Assembly (NCBI GenBank): GCA_902834555.1
Contig: CADFJN010000011.1
Coordinates: 1 to 64,000, forward strand
Direction: 5' to 3'
Source of the DNA: Atopobiaceae bacterium
Lineage (GTDB): Bacteria; Actinomycetota; Coriobacteriia; Coriobacteriales; Atopobiaceae
DNA length: 64,000 bases
The notes beneath the pieces are model-generated. The model made no database searches. It saw only the letters and a list, made by a program, of their open reading frames with translations, and was not told the origin of the DNA. Shown here in pieces: positions 7,670 through 16,324 of the stretch (its first letter is position 1; every line of letters begins with the position of its first letter). A program made the position numbers and the translations under genes.

Positions 7670-10111
7670 CTACAGCTGGACCGAGACGGTCTGGGGCTCC
7701 GTGACCGGGGGGACCTTGGCGTAGGTCGTCACGCGGTCGTCATCGATGACGCCCTTCCAGTTGAGACCGAACCCAAAGTCGTAGGTATTGCCCGCCGAAT
7801 CAACATGGCACGTAAGGTCGCGCGGCACGTCCTCGTCGTTCGCCTCGACGGTATCCATGTCCGCGGGTTGCTGCAGGGGCAGGAGGCCACTCGGCTCGAC
7901 CTTGCCGCCAAGGATGTCGGCAAGCGGAAGATCGGCCGCGCCGAAGTGCATCACGATGCCCTGGACCTTGTCCTCGAACTCCGAGAAGACCATGGGCGTG
8001 CTGGCGTTGATGACAACCACCACGGGCTTGCCGGCCATGAGCTCGACGGTGTTGAGGATGGAGTCGAGGTCGCTCTCGTTCTGGGCGGTCGCGGACTGGC
8101 CGAAGTACGCGCGGTTCTCCTGGCTGCCGTCCGCGAGCTTGTCGCCCGCGATCGAGGTCTTGCGCACGTTTGCGCCGTCTGCGGTGTAGGTGCGGTACTG
8201 GAGCGTCTTGGGCACGTAGGTGTAGGAGCCGTCACCGTTGGGAATGGCGCCGTCGCCCGTGGCGGGCGAGTCGACAAAGACGATGGCGAAGTCGCAGTCG
8301 GCTACCTGCTCGGCGGTCAGGCGGGTGAGGTCAGACTCCTGGTACGTGGGCTTCCCGTCCTGGTCGGCAGGGCCGGTGGGGTCGCCAATGGTGTCGCTCA
8401 CGATGTCAAGGCAGTCCGCGACCTTGGTCGCATCGATGGGGAGCTTCATCGTGGCACCCGTCGCCATGTTGCCCGTGGCACCGGCCGCCTGAGCAGGCGT
8501 GTACTTCACCGGCACGTAGACCTTGGGCTTCTGGGAGCGCTCGCAGATCACGTTGCCCTCGTTCTTGAGAAGGACGACGCACTTGTCGGCGGCGTCGCGC
8601 GCAGTTGCGGCAAGCTCATCGCCCTCGAGCAGCTTGACGGCCGCCTTCGAGTCGGTGTAGGGGTTGTCGACCAGGCCGGGCTCGAAATAGGTGACGAGGA
8701 TGCGCCGCGCGGACTCCCGGATGCGCTCATCTGCACCGTCCTGTCCAAGCTCGCTCACGAGCATGTCGTAGGCCGCCTTGAGCGACTCGAGGTCAGAGCC
8801 ACCACCAATCTGGTCGAGGCCACAGTCCAGGATCTTCTTGAAGCGCTCGGGCTTGGTGAGGCCGGCCACGCCCCATGGGGTGGAGACAAAGCCGCCGGGG
8901 TCGTCCGTCACGCCCCAGTCCGAGCAGATCAGGCCGTCGTAGCCGCACTGGTCGCGCAAGATGCCGATCTTGAACTTGGAGTATGCCGAACCAACAAGCT
9001 CGCCGTACTCCTCGTCCTTCGAGTACGCGATGGAGTACGACGTCATGACACCGGAGGCCTGGCTCGTGGAGTCATCGAGGTTCAGACCGCCATCGAGGAA
9101 GTTCACGAGCGTTGCCTTGAAGTTGTCGCCGGGGTAGACGTTGAACTTGCCAAAGTCGCCGTGCGCCTCGCGGCCCGACTCGCCGGCGCCGTCGCCCGGG
9201 AAGTGCTTCATCTGGGTTCCAACGGACTCCATGCCCCAACCGGTGTCCTTGCCGTCGACGTAGGTGGACTGCAGGCCGTCGATGGTGGCACGCGTAAGGT
9301 CGCGCGAAAGCGCGGGGTCCTCGCCAAAGGCACCGGTGATGCGGCTCCACCTGGGCTCGCCACACATGTCGATCTGGGGACCGAGCAGGCAGGTGACGCC
9401 CACGGCTCGGTAGCACTTCGCAATCTGGTCGGCGACGGACTTGGCGAGCTCGGGGTCGAAGCTCGCGGCCAGCGAGAGGTTCGTTGGGAACTTGCCAAAG
9501 TCGCGCGGGTTGGTCGAAAGGTTGAACGGGATGCTGTTGGGCTTGGCCTCGCAGTAGGCCTGACAGGCGTTGTTCCAATCGGACTGCGACTTGCCGTCAC
9601 CCTGGACGGCAAAACTCAGCGCCGTGCGGACTCCCAGGTCAAACTGGTTGCTCACGGCCATATCACCGCCGGCGGTAAGGTCCTTGGCCTCCTCGACCAT
9701 GATGGAGGAATGGAGCATAAGCGGCAGCTCGTCGTCGACCGAGAGCTCCTTCGCCCATGCAGCCGCACGGTCCTGGGGGCTCTGACGCCAGTCCTCGAAA
9801 AGGTCGAGAACGCCGTTGCCGTTGAGGTCCTTGAACGCATAGCCATCCACCTGGATGATCCCCAGGCCAGATTCGGGGCTGTACGAGAGGGTCGCGCCGC
9901 CGTCCTGCGTAATCAGGTTGTAGCCGTCCTTCTCCTCCTCGCTCCACTTGGCCTTGGTGCCGGAGGCATCCGGCTTGATGGGGTACGAGTCTGCCGCCGG
10001 CAGCTTGCCGTCAGACGCCTCGCCCGAGGTCCCGCATGCCGTGAGCATCGTGGCCGAGGCCGCCGCCAAGGCAGACGAAAGAATAAAGTTCCTCCTGCTA
10101 GTTGATGCCAT
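7670..10111 (-). CDS. Lipoprotein GH3 glycoside hydrolase (beta-glycosidase-like)
   Basis: The 813-residue protein has a lipoprotein signal (RRNFILSSALAAASATMLTAC; lipobox LTAC with Cys26) with a twin-arginine-like RR, so it is exported and anchored outside the membrane. An EF-hand-like DLNGNGVLDLFEDW lies near residue 95. A GH3 catalytic barrel follows, with KHFPGDGAGESGREAHGD and the nucleophile motif CSDWG (Asp398), then the GH3 C-terminal domain (CVVLLKNEGNVI onward). Classical GH3 order is kept, unlike the other GH3 in this window. Family members release terminal beta-glucose, beta-xylose or other sugars from oligosaccharides; the substrate here is not clear. GGAGGG precedes the ATG. It is transcribed away from the LytTR regulator. 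Confidence 0.92.
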   Translation of the reverse strand: MASTSRRNFILSSALAAASATMLTACGTSGEASDGKLPAADSYPIKPDASGTKAKWSEEEKDGYNLITQDGGATLSYSPESGLGIIQVDGYAFKDLNGNGVLDLFEDWRQSPQDRAAAWAKELSVDDELPLMLHSSIMVEEAKDLTAGGDMAVSNQFDLGVRTALSFAVQGDGKSQSDWNNACQAYCEAKPNSIPFNLSTNPRDFGKFPTNLSLAASFDPELAKSVADQIAKCYRAVGVTCLLGPQIDMCGEPRWSRITGAFGEDPALSRDLTRATIDGLQSTYVDGKDTGWGMESVGTQMKHFPGDGAGESGREAHGDFGKFNVYPGDNFKATLVNFLDGGLNLDDSTSQASGVMTSYSIAYSKDEEYGELVGSAYSKFKIGILRDQCGYDGLICSDWGVTDDPGGFVSTPWGVAGLTKPERFKKILDCGLDQIGGGSDLESLKAAYDMLVSELGQDGADERIRESARRILVTYFEPGLVDNPYTDSKAAVKLLEGDELAATARDAADKCVVLLKNEGNVICERSQKPKVYVPVKYTPAQAAGATGNMATGATMKLPIDATKVADCLDIVSDTIGDPTGPADQDGKPTYQESDLTRLTAEQVADCDFAIVFVDSPATGDGAIPNGDGSYTYVPKTLQYRTYTADGANVRKTSIAGDKLADGSQENRAYFGQSATAQNESDLDSILNTVELMAGKPVVVVINASTPMVFSEFEDKVQGIVMHFGAADLPLADILGGKVEPSGLLPLQQPADMDTVEANDEDVPRDLTCHVDSAGNTYDFGFGLNWKGVIDDDRVTTYAKVPPVTEPQTVSVQL

Positions 10112-10322
10112 ATTCCCTCCTCATACGAATGCGGGTCCCACCCCGCAACCTTCCGAGGGTCATCCTCCATCGCCTATAGCAGCGCGCCTTGACCTCGACG
10201 CGACCAGTAGCATTTTGGCTTCGAACGACATGGCGTTGCTCGCCAGTGGCCGCTTGTCGAGAATGGCGGGCGGCAGTGCCTAGCTCGTGTACCATCGGGT
10301 TTGTCGCGCGAAGGGAGCTTTG

Positions 10323-11042
10323 GTGTATCAGGTGCTGCTTCTTGAGGACTCGCCGGTTTCCGCGCAGTCACTTCTCGCCCACATAAGGCGCTACGCACGC
10401 GAGCATGACGTGGAGCTTGCCGTTACCTGGCAGGATTCCGCCCGCTCGCTGGCGGAGCTTTCTGACAAGGCATACCTCATCCTCATGGACATCGAAATGC
10501 CTGGCCTGGACGGCATGGAAGCAGCGACGCTCATGCGGACCTTCGACACCACCACGCCCATCATCTTTGTAACCAACCTCGCCCAGTTTGCGGTCCGAGG
10601 CTACGAGGTGGACGCCTTGGACTTCATGGTGAAGCCCGTGAGCTACGGCGCGTTCTGCATGCGCATGGACAAGGCGCTCCGCGTGATGGAGAGAAACGCC
10701 TCGCACTCCCTGGTGCTCAAGACCCAGGGCGGGATTACCGTTGTGAGGGTTTCGGAGATTGCCTACATCGACTCGCACGGTCATGACCTGTTGTTCCATC
10801 TCGCCAACGGGCAGACGATATGCGAACGGGGCACGCTTGCCTTGGTGGAGGATCGATTGCCCGCGATGCAGTTCGTGCGCATATCGAGGGGAACCATCGT
10901 CAACATGGCGCAGATCAAGCGTTACAGGTCCTCGGAGGTCGTGCTGCTCGACGGGACCGCCTTCGCCATCGGTCGCACCATAAGGGAATCTGTTGTCGAG
11001 AAGGTCAACGCGTTCTTTGGCACCCAGGGAGGGACCAGATGA
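10323..11042 (+). CDS. LytTR-family response regulator
   Basis: This 239-residue two-component regulator has a receiver domain (1-120) with acidic pocket ED (8-9), the phospho-acceptor Asp56 in LILMDIEMPG and a conserved KP near 113, followed by a LytTR DNA-binding domain (about 135-235: ITVVRVSEIAYIDSHGHDL). It belongs to the AgrA/LytR type. The GTG start was chosen because GGGAG lies 5 nt upstream; an upstream ATG at 10287 has no site. Its stop overlaps the start of the next gene (ATGA), so a sensor-regulator pair is encoded. Such pairs often control bacteriocin, autolysin or competence functions, but no peptide gene is visible nearby. Its target could be the divergent GH3 gene. Confidence 0.93.
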   Translation: MYQVLLLEDSPVSAQSLLAHIRRYAREHDVELAVTWQDSARSLAELSDKAYLILMDIEMPGLDGMEAATLMRTFDTTTPIIFVTNLAQFAVRGYEVDALDFMVKPVSYGAFCMRMDKALRVMERNASHSLVLKTQGGITVVRVSEIAYIDSHGHDLLFHLANGQTICERGTLALVEDRLPAMQFVRISRGTIVNMAQIKRYRSSEVVLLDGTAFAIGRTIRESVVEKVNAFFGTQGGTR

Positions 11043-12325
11043 CCGGGGCGAGCAACGTGCTCGGACCGCTCTGGCTCATGCTGCAGATCGAGGTTCCCAT
11101 CTTTCTTCTTGCGGACGCGCTGCCAACGCGCAAGGTGCCCCTCCCCCTGCGCGTGGCTCTCGTGGCCGTCCTCCTCTCACCCGTCGCCTTGCACCTCGTC
11201 GCATCATGGGGAGAGGAGACGATCGACGTTGCCGGCTACCTCCTCACCTTTGCCGCGCTGCTGTTGCTCTCGGCGGCGTCGGTGTGGGCGGTGTTCTCGA
11301 CGTCTGTCTGGACTGCCTTCTTCTGCTCCTCTGCCGGCTACACCGCGCAGGGGTTCGCTACCGGCGTGCAGGGAATCCTCCAGGACACGGCGCGGCTAAC
11401 GCAGGTCGGCCCGCTCGCCGCCATTCCCGACGACCTGGTCCTTCTCGTCACGTATATCGCCTTCTACCTGCTGTTTGTTCGTCCGGTGCGAAGGGGACGC
11501 CTCGAGCTGGTGGCGGACAGGCGCATGCTCCCCGCCTTTGGGATGTGCATCCTTGCGGTGATTGGGCTGGACGTCCTTCTCAAGCAGCTCGAGTCCCAGG
11601 GGCTGGAACCCTCGACCATCCTAGCGCTGCGCTGCGTCCACCTGGCCTTTTGCGCCTTCCTGCTCGCCTTTGAGTACCGCTCTCTGGTGGGGTCCCGCCT
11701 GGAGACCGAGGCGGCGGTCGACCGGCACATCCTCGAGGAGCGGAGCCGGCAGTACGAGGAGAGCAGGCTCTCCATCGAGGCCGTCAACCGACGCATGCAC
11801 GACATTGTCCGCAGCACCACCGAGGCCGCCCGCCAGATGGGCGCGCTCGACAACCCTCAGGTGAACGACCTGCTCGTCCAGATGGTGAGCGAGGTCAACC
11901 ACTACGACGCCATCATCCGCACGGGAAACGAGGCGCTGGACACCGTACTCACCGAGAAGAGCCTTGTCTGCGAGTCAAACGGGATGAGCCTCTCGCCAAT
12001 TGCGGACGGCGAGGCGCTTGCCTTCCTGGGACCGGCCGAGATATACGTACTGGTTGGCGGGGTGCTTGACCTCATGATCAGCCAGGTGCGCCGGGTTAGC
12101 GACCCCACGCAACGCGACATCTCCTTCATCGTGAGACGACGCGGGGACATGGTCACGATGTCAGCGCAGGGCTACGAGGCAGAGCAGCGCGAGGTCGAGA
12201 TGCACGGCGCGCACTCTGACCTGGATCGCCTGGCCAGGCGCGTGGTCGACGCGCATCGTGGGTCGGTCAGCTCCAGCACGGAGGGGGACACCAGGCTCAT
12301 TGTCGTCTCGATGCCGGTCGACTAG
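11039..12325 (+). CDS. GHKL-type sensor histidine kinase-like protein, degenerate ATPase
   Basis: The 428-residue protein overlaps the response regulator by 4 nt. It has about six membrane segments in residues 1-215, a coiled region rich in Glu/Arg (ETEAAVDRHILEERSRQYEE), then a dimerisation helix with a possible phospho-His in NRRMHDIVRS. The C-terminal domain should be an HATPase. However, where the N-box (NLLDNAIEA-like) is expected it reads AEIYVLVGGVLDLMISQV, with no Asn, and no GxG-rich ATP lid is visible. It has the position and architecture of an AgrC-like sensor but may not autophosphorylate. Alternatives are a pseudokinase phosphatase or a scaffold. The gene ends just before a long hairpin repeat. 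Confidence 0.8.
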   Translation: MTGASNVLGPLWLMLQIEVPIFLLADALPTRKVPLPLRVALVAVLLSPVALHLVASWGEETIDVAGYLLTFAALLLLSAASVWAVFSTSVWTAFFCSSAGYTAQGFATGVQGILQDTARLTQVGPLAAIPDDLVLLVTYIAFYLLFVRPVRRGRLELVADRRMLPAFGMCILAVIGLDVLLKQLESQGLEPSTILALRCVHLAFCAFLLAFEYRSLVGSRLETEAAVDRHILEERSRQYEESRLSIEAVNRRMHDIVRSTTEAARQMGALDNPQVNDLLVQMVSEVNHYDAIIRTGNEALDTVLTEKSLVCESNGMSLSPIADGEALAFLGPAEIYVLVGGVLDLMISQVRRVSDPTQRDISFIVRRRGDMVTMSAQGYEAEQREVEMHGAHSDLDRLARRVVDAHRGSVSSSTEGDTRLIVVSMPVD

Positions 12326-12360
12326 CTTGGCCTCCGGCGCTCGCCACGCTCGCCGGTGCT

Positions 12361-12463
12361 CGCCCCCTCTCGTTCTTTATCGGTATCTGTGAAACGAGGC
12401 CAACGTTTGCCCAGGTCGCGAAGAGAGCTTTTCACGGATACCGATAAAGAACGAGAGGGGGCG
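12361..12463. repeat. Dispersed hairpin repeat, class A, copy 2
   Basis: A 34-bp stem (12361-12394 with 12430-12463) has a single G-T pair and otherwise complete complementarity. The inner 19 bp are TTCTTTATCGGTATCTGTG as at 7502-7590, but the outer flanks differ and are still fully paired. The 35-nt loop carries the core CGACCTGGGCAAACG on the minus strand, so this copy is inverted relative to the first. It lies between convergent genes (kinase-like protein and rhaD). Confidence 0.92.
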
Positions 12464-12493
12464 AGAGGGGGCGAGAGGAAGCGCCGAACCTCG

Positions 12494-13306
12494 CTAGAGC
12501 ATCGCCGGGTTGAGCGTCACGCCAAAGTCGCGCGCAATGGCGCGCAGGTCGTCGTCGGTGATGGTCTGCCTCACGCCGCCGCAGGAGAGAACGCGCACGT
12601 AGACGTCAGCGCTCTTCTCGATGGTGTGCGCAAGCCCAAACGCGGTGTCAAAGTCAGGACCGCTCACGAAAAGGCCGTGCATAGCCCAGATTGCGGCCTG
12701 GTAGGTCTCCATCTTCTTGCTCGTGGCACGCGCAATGTCAACGCCGCCGGGGACCATCCACGGCACCACGCCCACGCCCTCGGGGAAGACCACCGGGCAC
12801 TCCGTGGCGCTCTGCCAAAGCGCGCGCGTAAAGTCGCGGTCGGTGAGTGGCAGCACATAGGTGAGCGCAATCACGTTGGTGGCGTGGCAGTGGTAGATCA
12901 CGCGGTTGGTGCCGTCGGTCACGCGCTTGCGCACGCTGTGGTTCATGAGGTGCGTGGGGAACTCGCTCGTGGGGACGCTGCCAGGAAGGCCCCACACAAC
13001 GCGCCAGCGCTCGCCCTTCTCGTCCAACTCGCAGATGCCAATGTTTGCCTCGGGGTCAAGCGCCACGTTTCTCAGGTACTTGCCCGAGCCCGTCGCCACA
13101 AAGTACTCCCCCGCCAGGTTGGGCAGGGCAACGCCAATCTCGTGCCACTCGCGGGGCTCGCCAAAGAACGGGCGCGCCGCCTCGACGTCCTTCTCGCTCA
13201 GACGATACGTGAGGTTCCCGCCGTTGCGCTCGTGCCAGCCCTGGAGCCAGCCATCGTTGCACATGCGCACGTATGCCTTAACAAAGTCCAGATCAACCAT
13301 TGCCAT
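12494..13306 (-). CDS. rhaD: Rhamnulose-1-phosphate aldolase
   Basis: The 270-residue class II aldolase splits L-rhamnulose 1-phosphate into dihydroxyacetone phosphate and L-lactaldehyde. The phosphate-binding NGGNLTYR lies at residues 28-35, and the zinc-ligand stretch IYHCHATN near residue 137 contains the His pair. The length matches RhaD (about 275). GAAGGGA lies upstream of the ATG; a second in-frame ATG two codons in is possible. It is the last gene of rhaB-rhaA-rhaD, separated by 25 nt from rhaA. The downstream space to the convergent kinase-like gene is filled by a long hairpin. No lactaldehyde reductase is seen in the window. Confidence 0.93.
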   Translation of the reverse strand: MAMVDLDFVKAYVRMCNDGWLQGWHERNGGNLTYRLSEKDVEAARPFFGEPREWHEIGVALPNLAGEYFVATGSGKYLRNVALDPEANIGICELDEKGERWRVVWGLPGSVPTSEFPTHLMNHSVRKRVTDGTNRVIYHCHATNVIALTYVLPLTDRDFTRALWQSATECPVVFPEGVGVVPWMVPGGVDIARATSKKMETYQAAIWAMHGLFVSGPDFDTAFGLAHTIEKSADVYVRVLSCGGVRQTITDDDLRAIARDFGVTLNPAML

Positions 13307-13331
13307 GAGTGTTTTCCCTTCTCGCCGGCAC

Positions 13332-14603
13332 CTATGCGCGGGCGCTTAGAACGTTGTCCTCGTACGACTTGACCTTGTCCCAAAGCTCGCCCTCGAGCGG
13401 CGCGCCCTCGCGGCGGCAGTACTCGTCCCAGACGTCGCCAAACGGCATGCACTTGAACTGCTCGAGCACGATCATCTTGCGCGAGTCCTGGAAGGTGTCC
13501 TGCATCTCTTTGAGCTGGTCGTTTGGCTGGAGCAGCTGGAAGAGCAGGGCCTTCTCCATGGAGCGCATGCCACAGGCCCACGCGCCAATGCGGTTGATGG
13601 CTGCGTCGAAGAAGTCCATGCCAATCATCGACTTCTCCCAAGCACCCGGCACGCGCACGATCTCGCCGGCAAGTTCGCGCAGGTCGTCGTTGAAGAGGGT
13701 CACGTGGTCCGAGTCCCAGTGCATGGGCCGCGTCACGTGCAGCGGCAGATGGTCAAAGAAGATCGCCAGCGCCGAGAGCTTGTCCGCGACGTCCTCGGTG
13801 GGGTTGAAGTGGCCGGTGTCGAGAAGCACGCAGGCGCTCCCACCGTGGCGCGCAGCCCAGCCCTCGTAGAGCTCCTGGTCTCCCACCGTGAAGCCCTCGA
13901 CGCCCAGGCCAAAGACCTTCTGCTCGAAGGCGTCCACCACGTGCGGCGCGGGCTCGGCATAGATGCGGTCAAGCGCATCCACCAGGTTCTTGCGCAGGCC
14001 ATAGCGGTCGGTTGGGGTATCCTTCAGGCCGTCGGGGATCCAGAAGTTGAGAAGGACCTCGTCGTCTAGCTCCTCGCCGATCCTCTCGGCAATCTGGCGG
14101 CAGCAGATGCCATGGCGAATCCAGAACTCGCGGGTCTCCGCATCCGGGGAGCTCACCGTAAGGCCGTGGTTCACGCGCGGGTGCGAGAAGAACGTGGGGT
14201 TGAAGTCGATGCCAAAGCCCTGCTCGCGCGCCCACTCGACCCAGGGACGGAAGTCTTCGTAGGTGAGCTGGTCGCGGTCGTGCCAGGGGTTCTCGTCCGA
14301 GAAGACCGCGTAGCTTGCGTGCAGGTTCACGCGTTTGGCGCCGGGGATGAGGCTTGCGGCGTAGGCGAAGTCCGCCGTGAGCTCCTCGAAGTTGCGGGCG
14401 CGGCCGGGATAGTTGCCCGTGGTCATGATGCCGCCCGAGGCGGGGTTATCGCCCTGGTCAAAGCCCTGCACGTCATCGCCCTGCCAGCAGTGCATGGAGA
14501 TGGGCTTTGCCGCCAGGCGTGCGAGAATGGCCTCGGTGTCAATACCGTAGGCTGCATAGCGCGCGCGGGCCGCCTCGTAGGCGGCGATACCTGAGTCATT
14601 CAT
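13332..14603 (-). CDS. rhaA: L-rhamnose isomerase
   Basis: The 423-residue enzyme interconverts L-rhamnose and L-rhamnulose. Typical stretches are AAKPISMHCWQGDDVQGFD near the N-terminus, TGNYPGRARN, and the metal-site segments FNPTFFSHP and CVLLDTGHFNPTEDV. The length fits RhaA (about 419). MNDSGIAAY is taken as the start, with GGAGGT about 9 nt upstream; the longer MTSRRYYP frame is inside rhaB and less likely. The start overlaps the end of rhaB by 8 nt, showing tight translational coupling in a rhaB-rhaA-rhaD operon. Confidence 0.95.
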   Translation of the reverse strand: MNDSGIAAYEAARARYAAYGIDTEAILARLAAKPISMHCWQGDDVQGFDQGDNPASGGIMTTGNYPGRARNFEELTADFAYAASLIPGAKRVNLHASYAVFSDENPWHDRDQLTYEDFRPWVEWAREQGFGIDFNPTFFSHPRVNHGLTVSSPDAETREFWIRHGICCRQIAERIGEELDDEVLLNFWIPDGLKDTPTDRYGLRKNLVDALDRIYAEPAPHVVDAFEQKVFGLGVEGFTVGDQELYEGWAARHGGSACVLLDTGHFNPTEDVADKLSALAIFFDHLPLHVTRPMHWDSDHVTLFNDDLRELAGEIVRVPGAWEKSMIGMDFFDAAINRIGAWACGMRSMEKALLFQLLQPNDQLKEMQDTFQDSRKMIVLEQFKCMPFGDVWDEYCRREGAPLEGELWDKVKSYEDNVLSARA

Positions 14604-16032
14604 GGGGTAGTACCTCCTTGATGTCAAAGCTGCTTGCTATAGCCGCGCGGGCGGACGCGAGGTCCTCAAGCTCGCCCGCGTGGATCATCTGCACGATGAG
14701 GTTGCCAAGAGCCGTGCCCTCGGTGGGACCGGCATAGACCGGAAGGTTGCAGGCGTTGGCCGTGGTCTGGTTGAGGTAGGCATTAGCGGAGCCCCCGCCA
14801 ACAATGTTCACGCTGGTAAACGAGGTATCGGTAAGCCCTTCCATCTGGTGCACGGTGCGCGCGTAGTCTGCGGCCAGGGAATCGTAGACCACGCACGCAA
14901 CCTCGTCCGTCGTGGCGGGCACCGGCTGGCCGGCGTCTGAGCATGCAGAGCGGACCTCGGCCACCATCGAGCGCGGCGAGAGGAAGCGCGCGTCCTCCGC
15001 GTCCACAAGCGCGCGGAAACCCTGCCTGTGGGCGAATTCGGCGGCAGAGACAAGCTCGCCCCAGCTAGGAAGGGTGCCGTCCGGGCGCGCGGACTCGCGC
15101 CGCACGCACTGGATCATCCAGAGGCCCATGATGTTCTTGAGGTAGCGATATCGTGCCTGGTAGCCACCCTCGTTTGTGAAGTTTGCCGCCGCGCTCGCGG
15201 GCGTGGTCACGGGCGCCGCGAGCTCCGTGCCCAGGAGGCTCCAGGTGCCGGAGCTGAGAAAGGCCGCGTGGTCGTCTCGCACGGGAACGGCCAGGAAGGC
15301 CGAGCCCGTGTCGTGCGTGGCGGGGAGCACCACCTCGGCGTCAAAGCCCACGCGGCGCGCGACATCGGGACGCAGGTGGCCCAGCGAGCAGCCCGGCATG
15401 CATGCAGGCAGGAAGATGTCTGCTGGAAGCCCCAGGCGGGCGAGAAGGTCGCGGTCCCAGTCGCGCGAGGTTGCCCCCACCAGCGCCGTCGTGGACGCGT
15501 TGGTGTACTCGTTGGCCTTCTCGCCGCAGAGCAGGAAGTTGAGGTAGTTGGGCACCATGAGGAAGGTGCGGGCGGAGGCAAGCTGCTCTGGGTGCTCGCG
15601 CCTGAGGGCGCAGAGCTGGTAGGCCGTGTTGAACGGCTGGTACTGTATGCCCGTGCGCGCGTAGTGCTCCGAGAAGGGCAGTACGCCCGTGCGCTCGAGT
15701 TCCTCGCGAACGCCCTGGGTGCGCGCGTCACGGTAGCCCACGGCATCGCCAAGGCGACGGTCCTGGGCATCGAGCAGGACAAAGTCCACGCCCCAGGTGT
15801 CGATGCCTACCGTGGTGGGTGTGAGGCCCCGCTCGTGCGCGGCAGTGAGGCCGTGAAGGACGCTCTCCCACAGGGCGTCGATGTCCCAGCACAGATGCCC
15901 CGCGCGCTGCACAAGGCCGTTCTCAAAGCGGTGGACCTCGGTGAGCCGCAGGCGGCCCGTCTCGTCAAGCTCGCCCACGATGGCGCGACCGCTTGACGCC
16001 CCAATGTCTATTGCCAGATGGCGCGAAGCCAT
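14596..16032 (-). CDS. rhaB: Rhamnulokinase
   Basis: The 478-residue FGGY-family kinase phosphorylates L-rhamnulose at O1 with ATP. The N-terminal phosphate motif IDIGASSGR (residues 9-17), GIDTWGVDFVLLD and the C-terminal adenosine motif NIVGGGSANAYLNQ mark the two actin-like lobes. Length is normal. GGAGG lies 6 nt upstream of the ATG. It is the first gene of rhaB-rhaA-rhaD and is divergent from the sugar symporter across a 292-bp control region. No AraC-type RhaR/RhaS gene is present nearby, so regulation differs from the enteric system. Confidence 0.95.
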   Translation of the reverse strand: MASRHLAIDIGASSGRAIVGELDETGRLRLTEVHRFENGLVQRAGHLCWDIDALWESVLHGLTAAHERGLTPTTVGIDTWGVDFVLLDAQDRRLGDAVGYRDARTQGVREELERTGVLPFSEHYARTGIQYQPFNTAYQLCALRREHPEQLASARTFLMVPNYLNFLLCGEKANEYTNASTTALVGATSRDWDRDLLARLGLPADIFLPACMPGCSLGHLRPDVARRVGFDAEVVLPATHDTGSAFLAVPVRDDHAAFLSSGTWSLLGTELAAPVTTPASAAANFTNEGGYQARYRYLKNIMGLWMIQCVRRESARPDGTLPSWGELVSAAEFAHRQGFRALVDAEDARFLSPRSMVAEVRSACSDAGQPVPATTDEVACVVYDSLAADYARTVHQMEGLTDTSFTSVNIVGGGSANAYLNQTTANACNLPVYAGPTEGTALGNLIVQMIHAGELEDLASARAAIASSFDIKEVLPHE

Positions 16033-16110
16033 GGTGCCTCCCTGAATGTTGGTCTAGCCCCCCTGTTGGCGTCTACAATACCTGCCTGTTCCCGGCTTCC
16101 AAGCAGGAAT

Positions 16111-16150
16111 TTGGTAATTCATCCCAAAATTTCGCTAAACGTTGGTAATT
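16111..16150. promoter_or_regulatory. Direct repeats in rhaB-symporter control region
   Basis: TTGGTAATT occurs twice (16111-16119 and 16142-16150), 31 bp apart, which is three helical turns. This spacing is common for direct-repeat activator sites. They lie about 80-120 nt upstream of rhaB. The rest of 16033-16240 holds nothing further recognisable. A regulator cannot be named. Confidence 0.35.
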
Positions 16151-16240
16151 GTTTTCTAATCGGCATGAGGCTCCTCTCCAGAAAACCTGTCACCGGGAGA
16201 ACCCGACCGTCTGCAAATAGCTTTCACGTTTATCCAGAAT

Positions 16241-16270
16241 CTTGTTAACATATCCCATAACAAGTATCTG
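16241..16270 (+). promoter_or_regulatory. Symporter promoter with overlapping inverted repeat
   Basis: A -35 TTGTTA (16242-16247) and -10 TATCTG (16265-16270) are separated by 17 bp. An inverted repeat CTTGTTA (16241-16247) ... TAACAAG (16258-16264) spans exactly the -35 and spacer, as expected for a repressor site. It lies 55 nt upstream of the symporter ATG. Confidence 0.5.
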
Positions 16271-16324
16271 TCGAATTTGTCATCATTGTTGGACCTCTGG
16301 TCCACAGCCTGACAGGGGGATCAC

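Noticed and set aside
7523..10105. 860-codon plus-strand ORF opposite the GH3 gene
   Set aside because: Low-complexity product and it mirrors the codon pattern of the real gene on the other strand.
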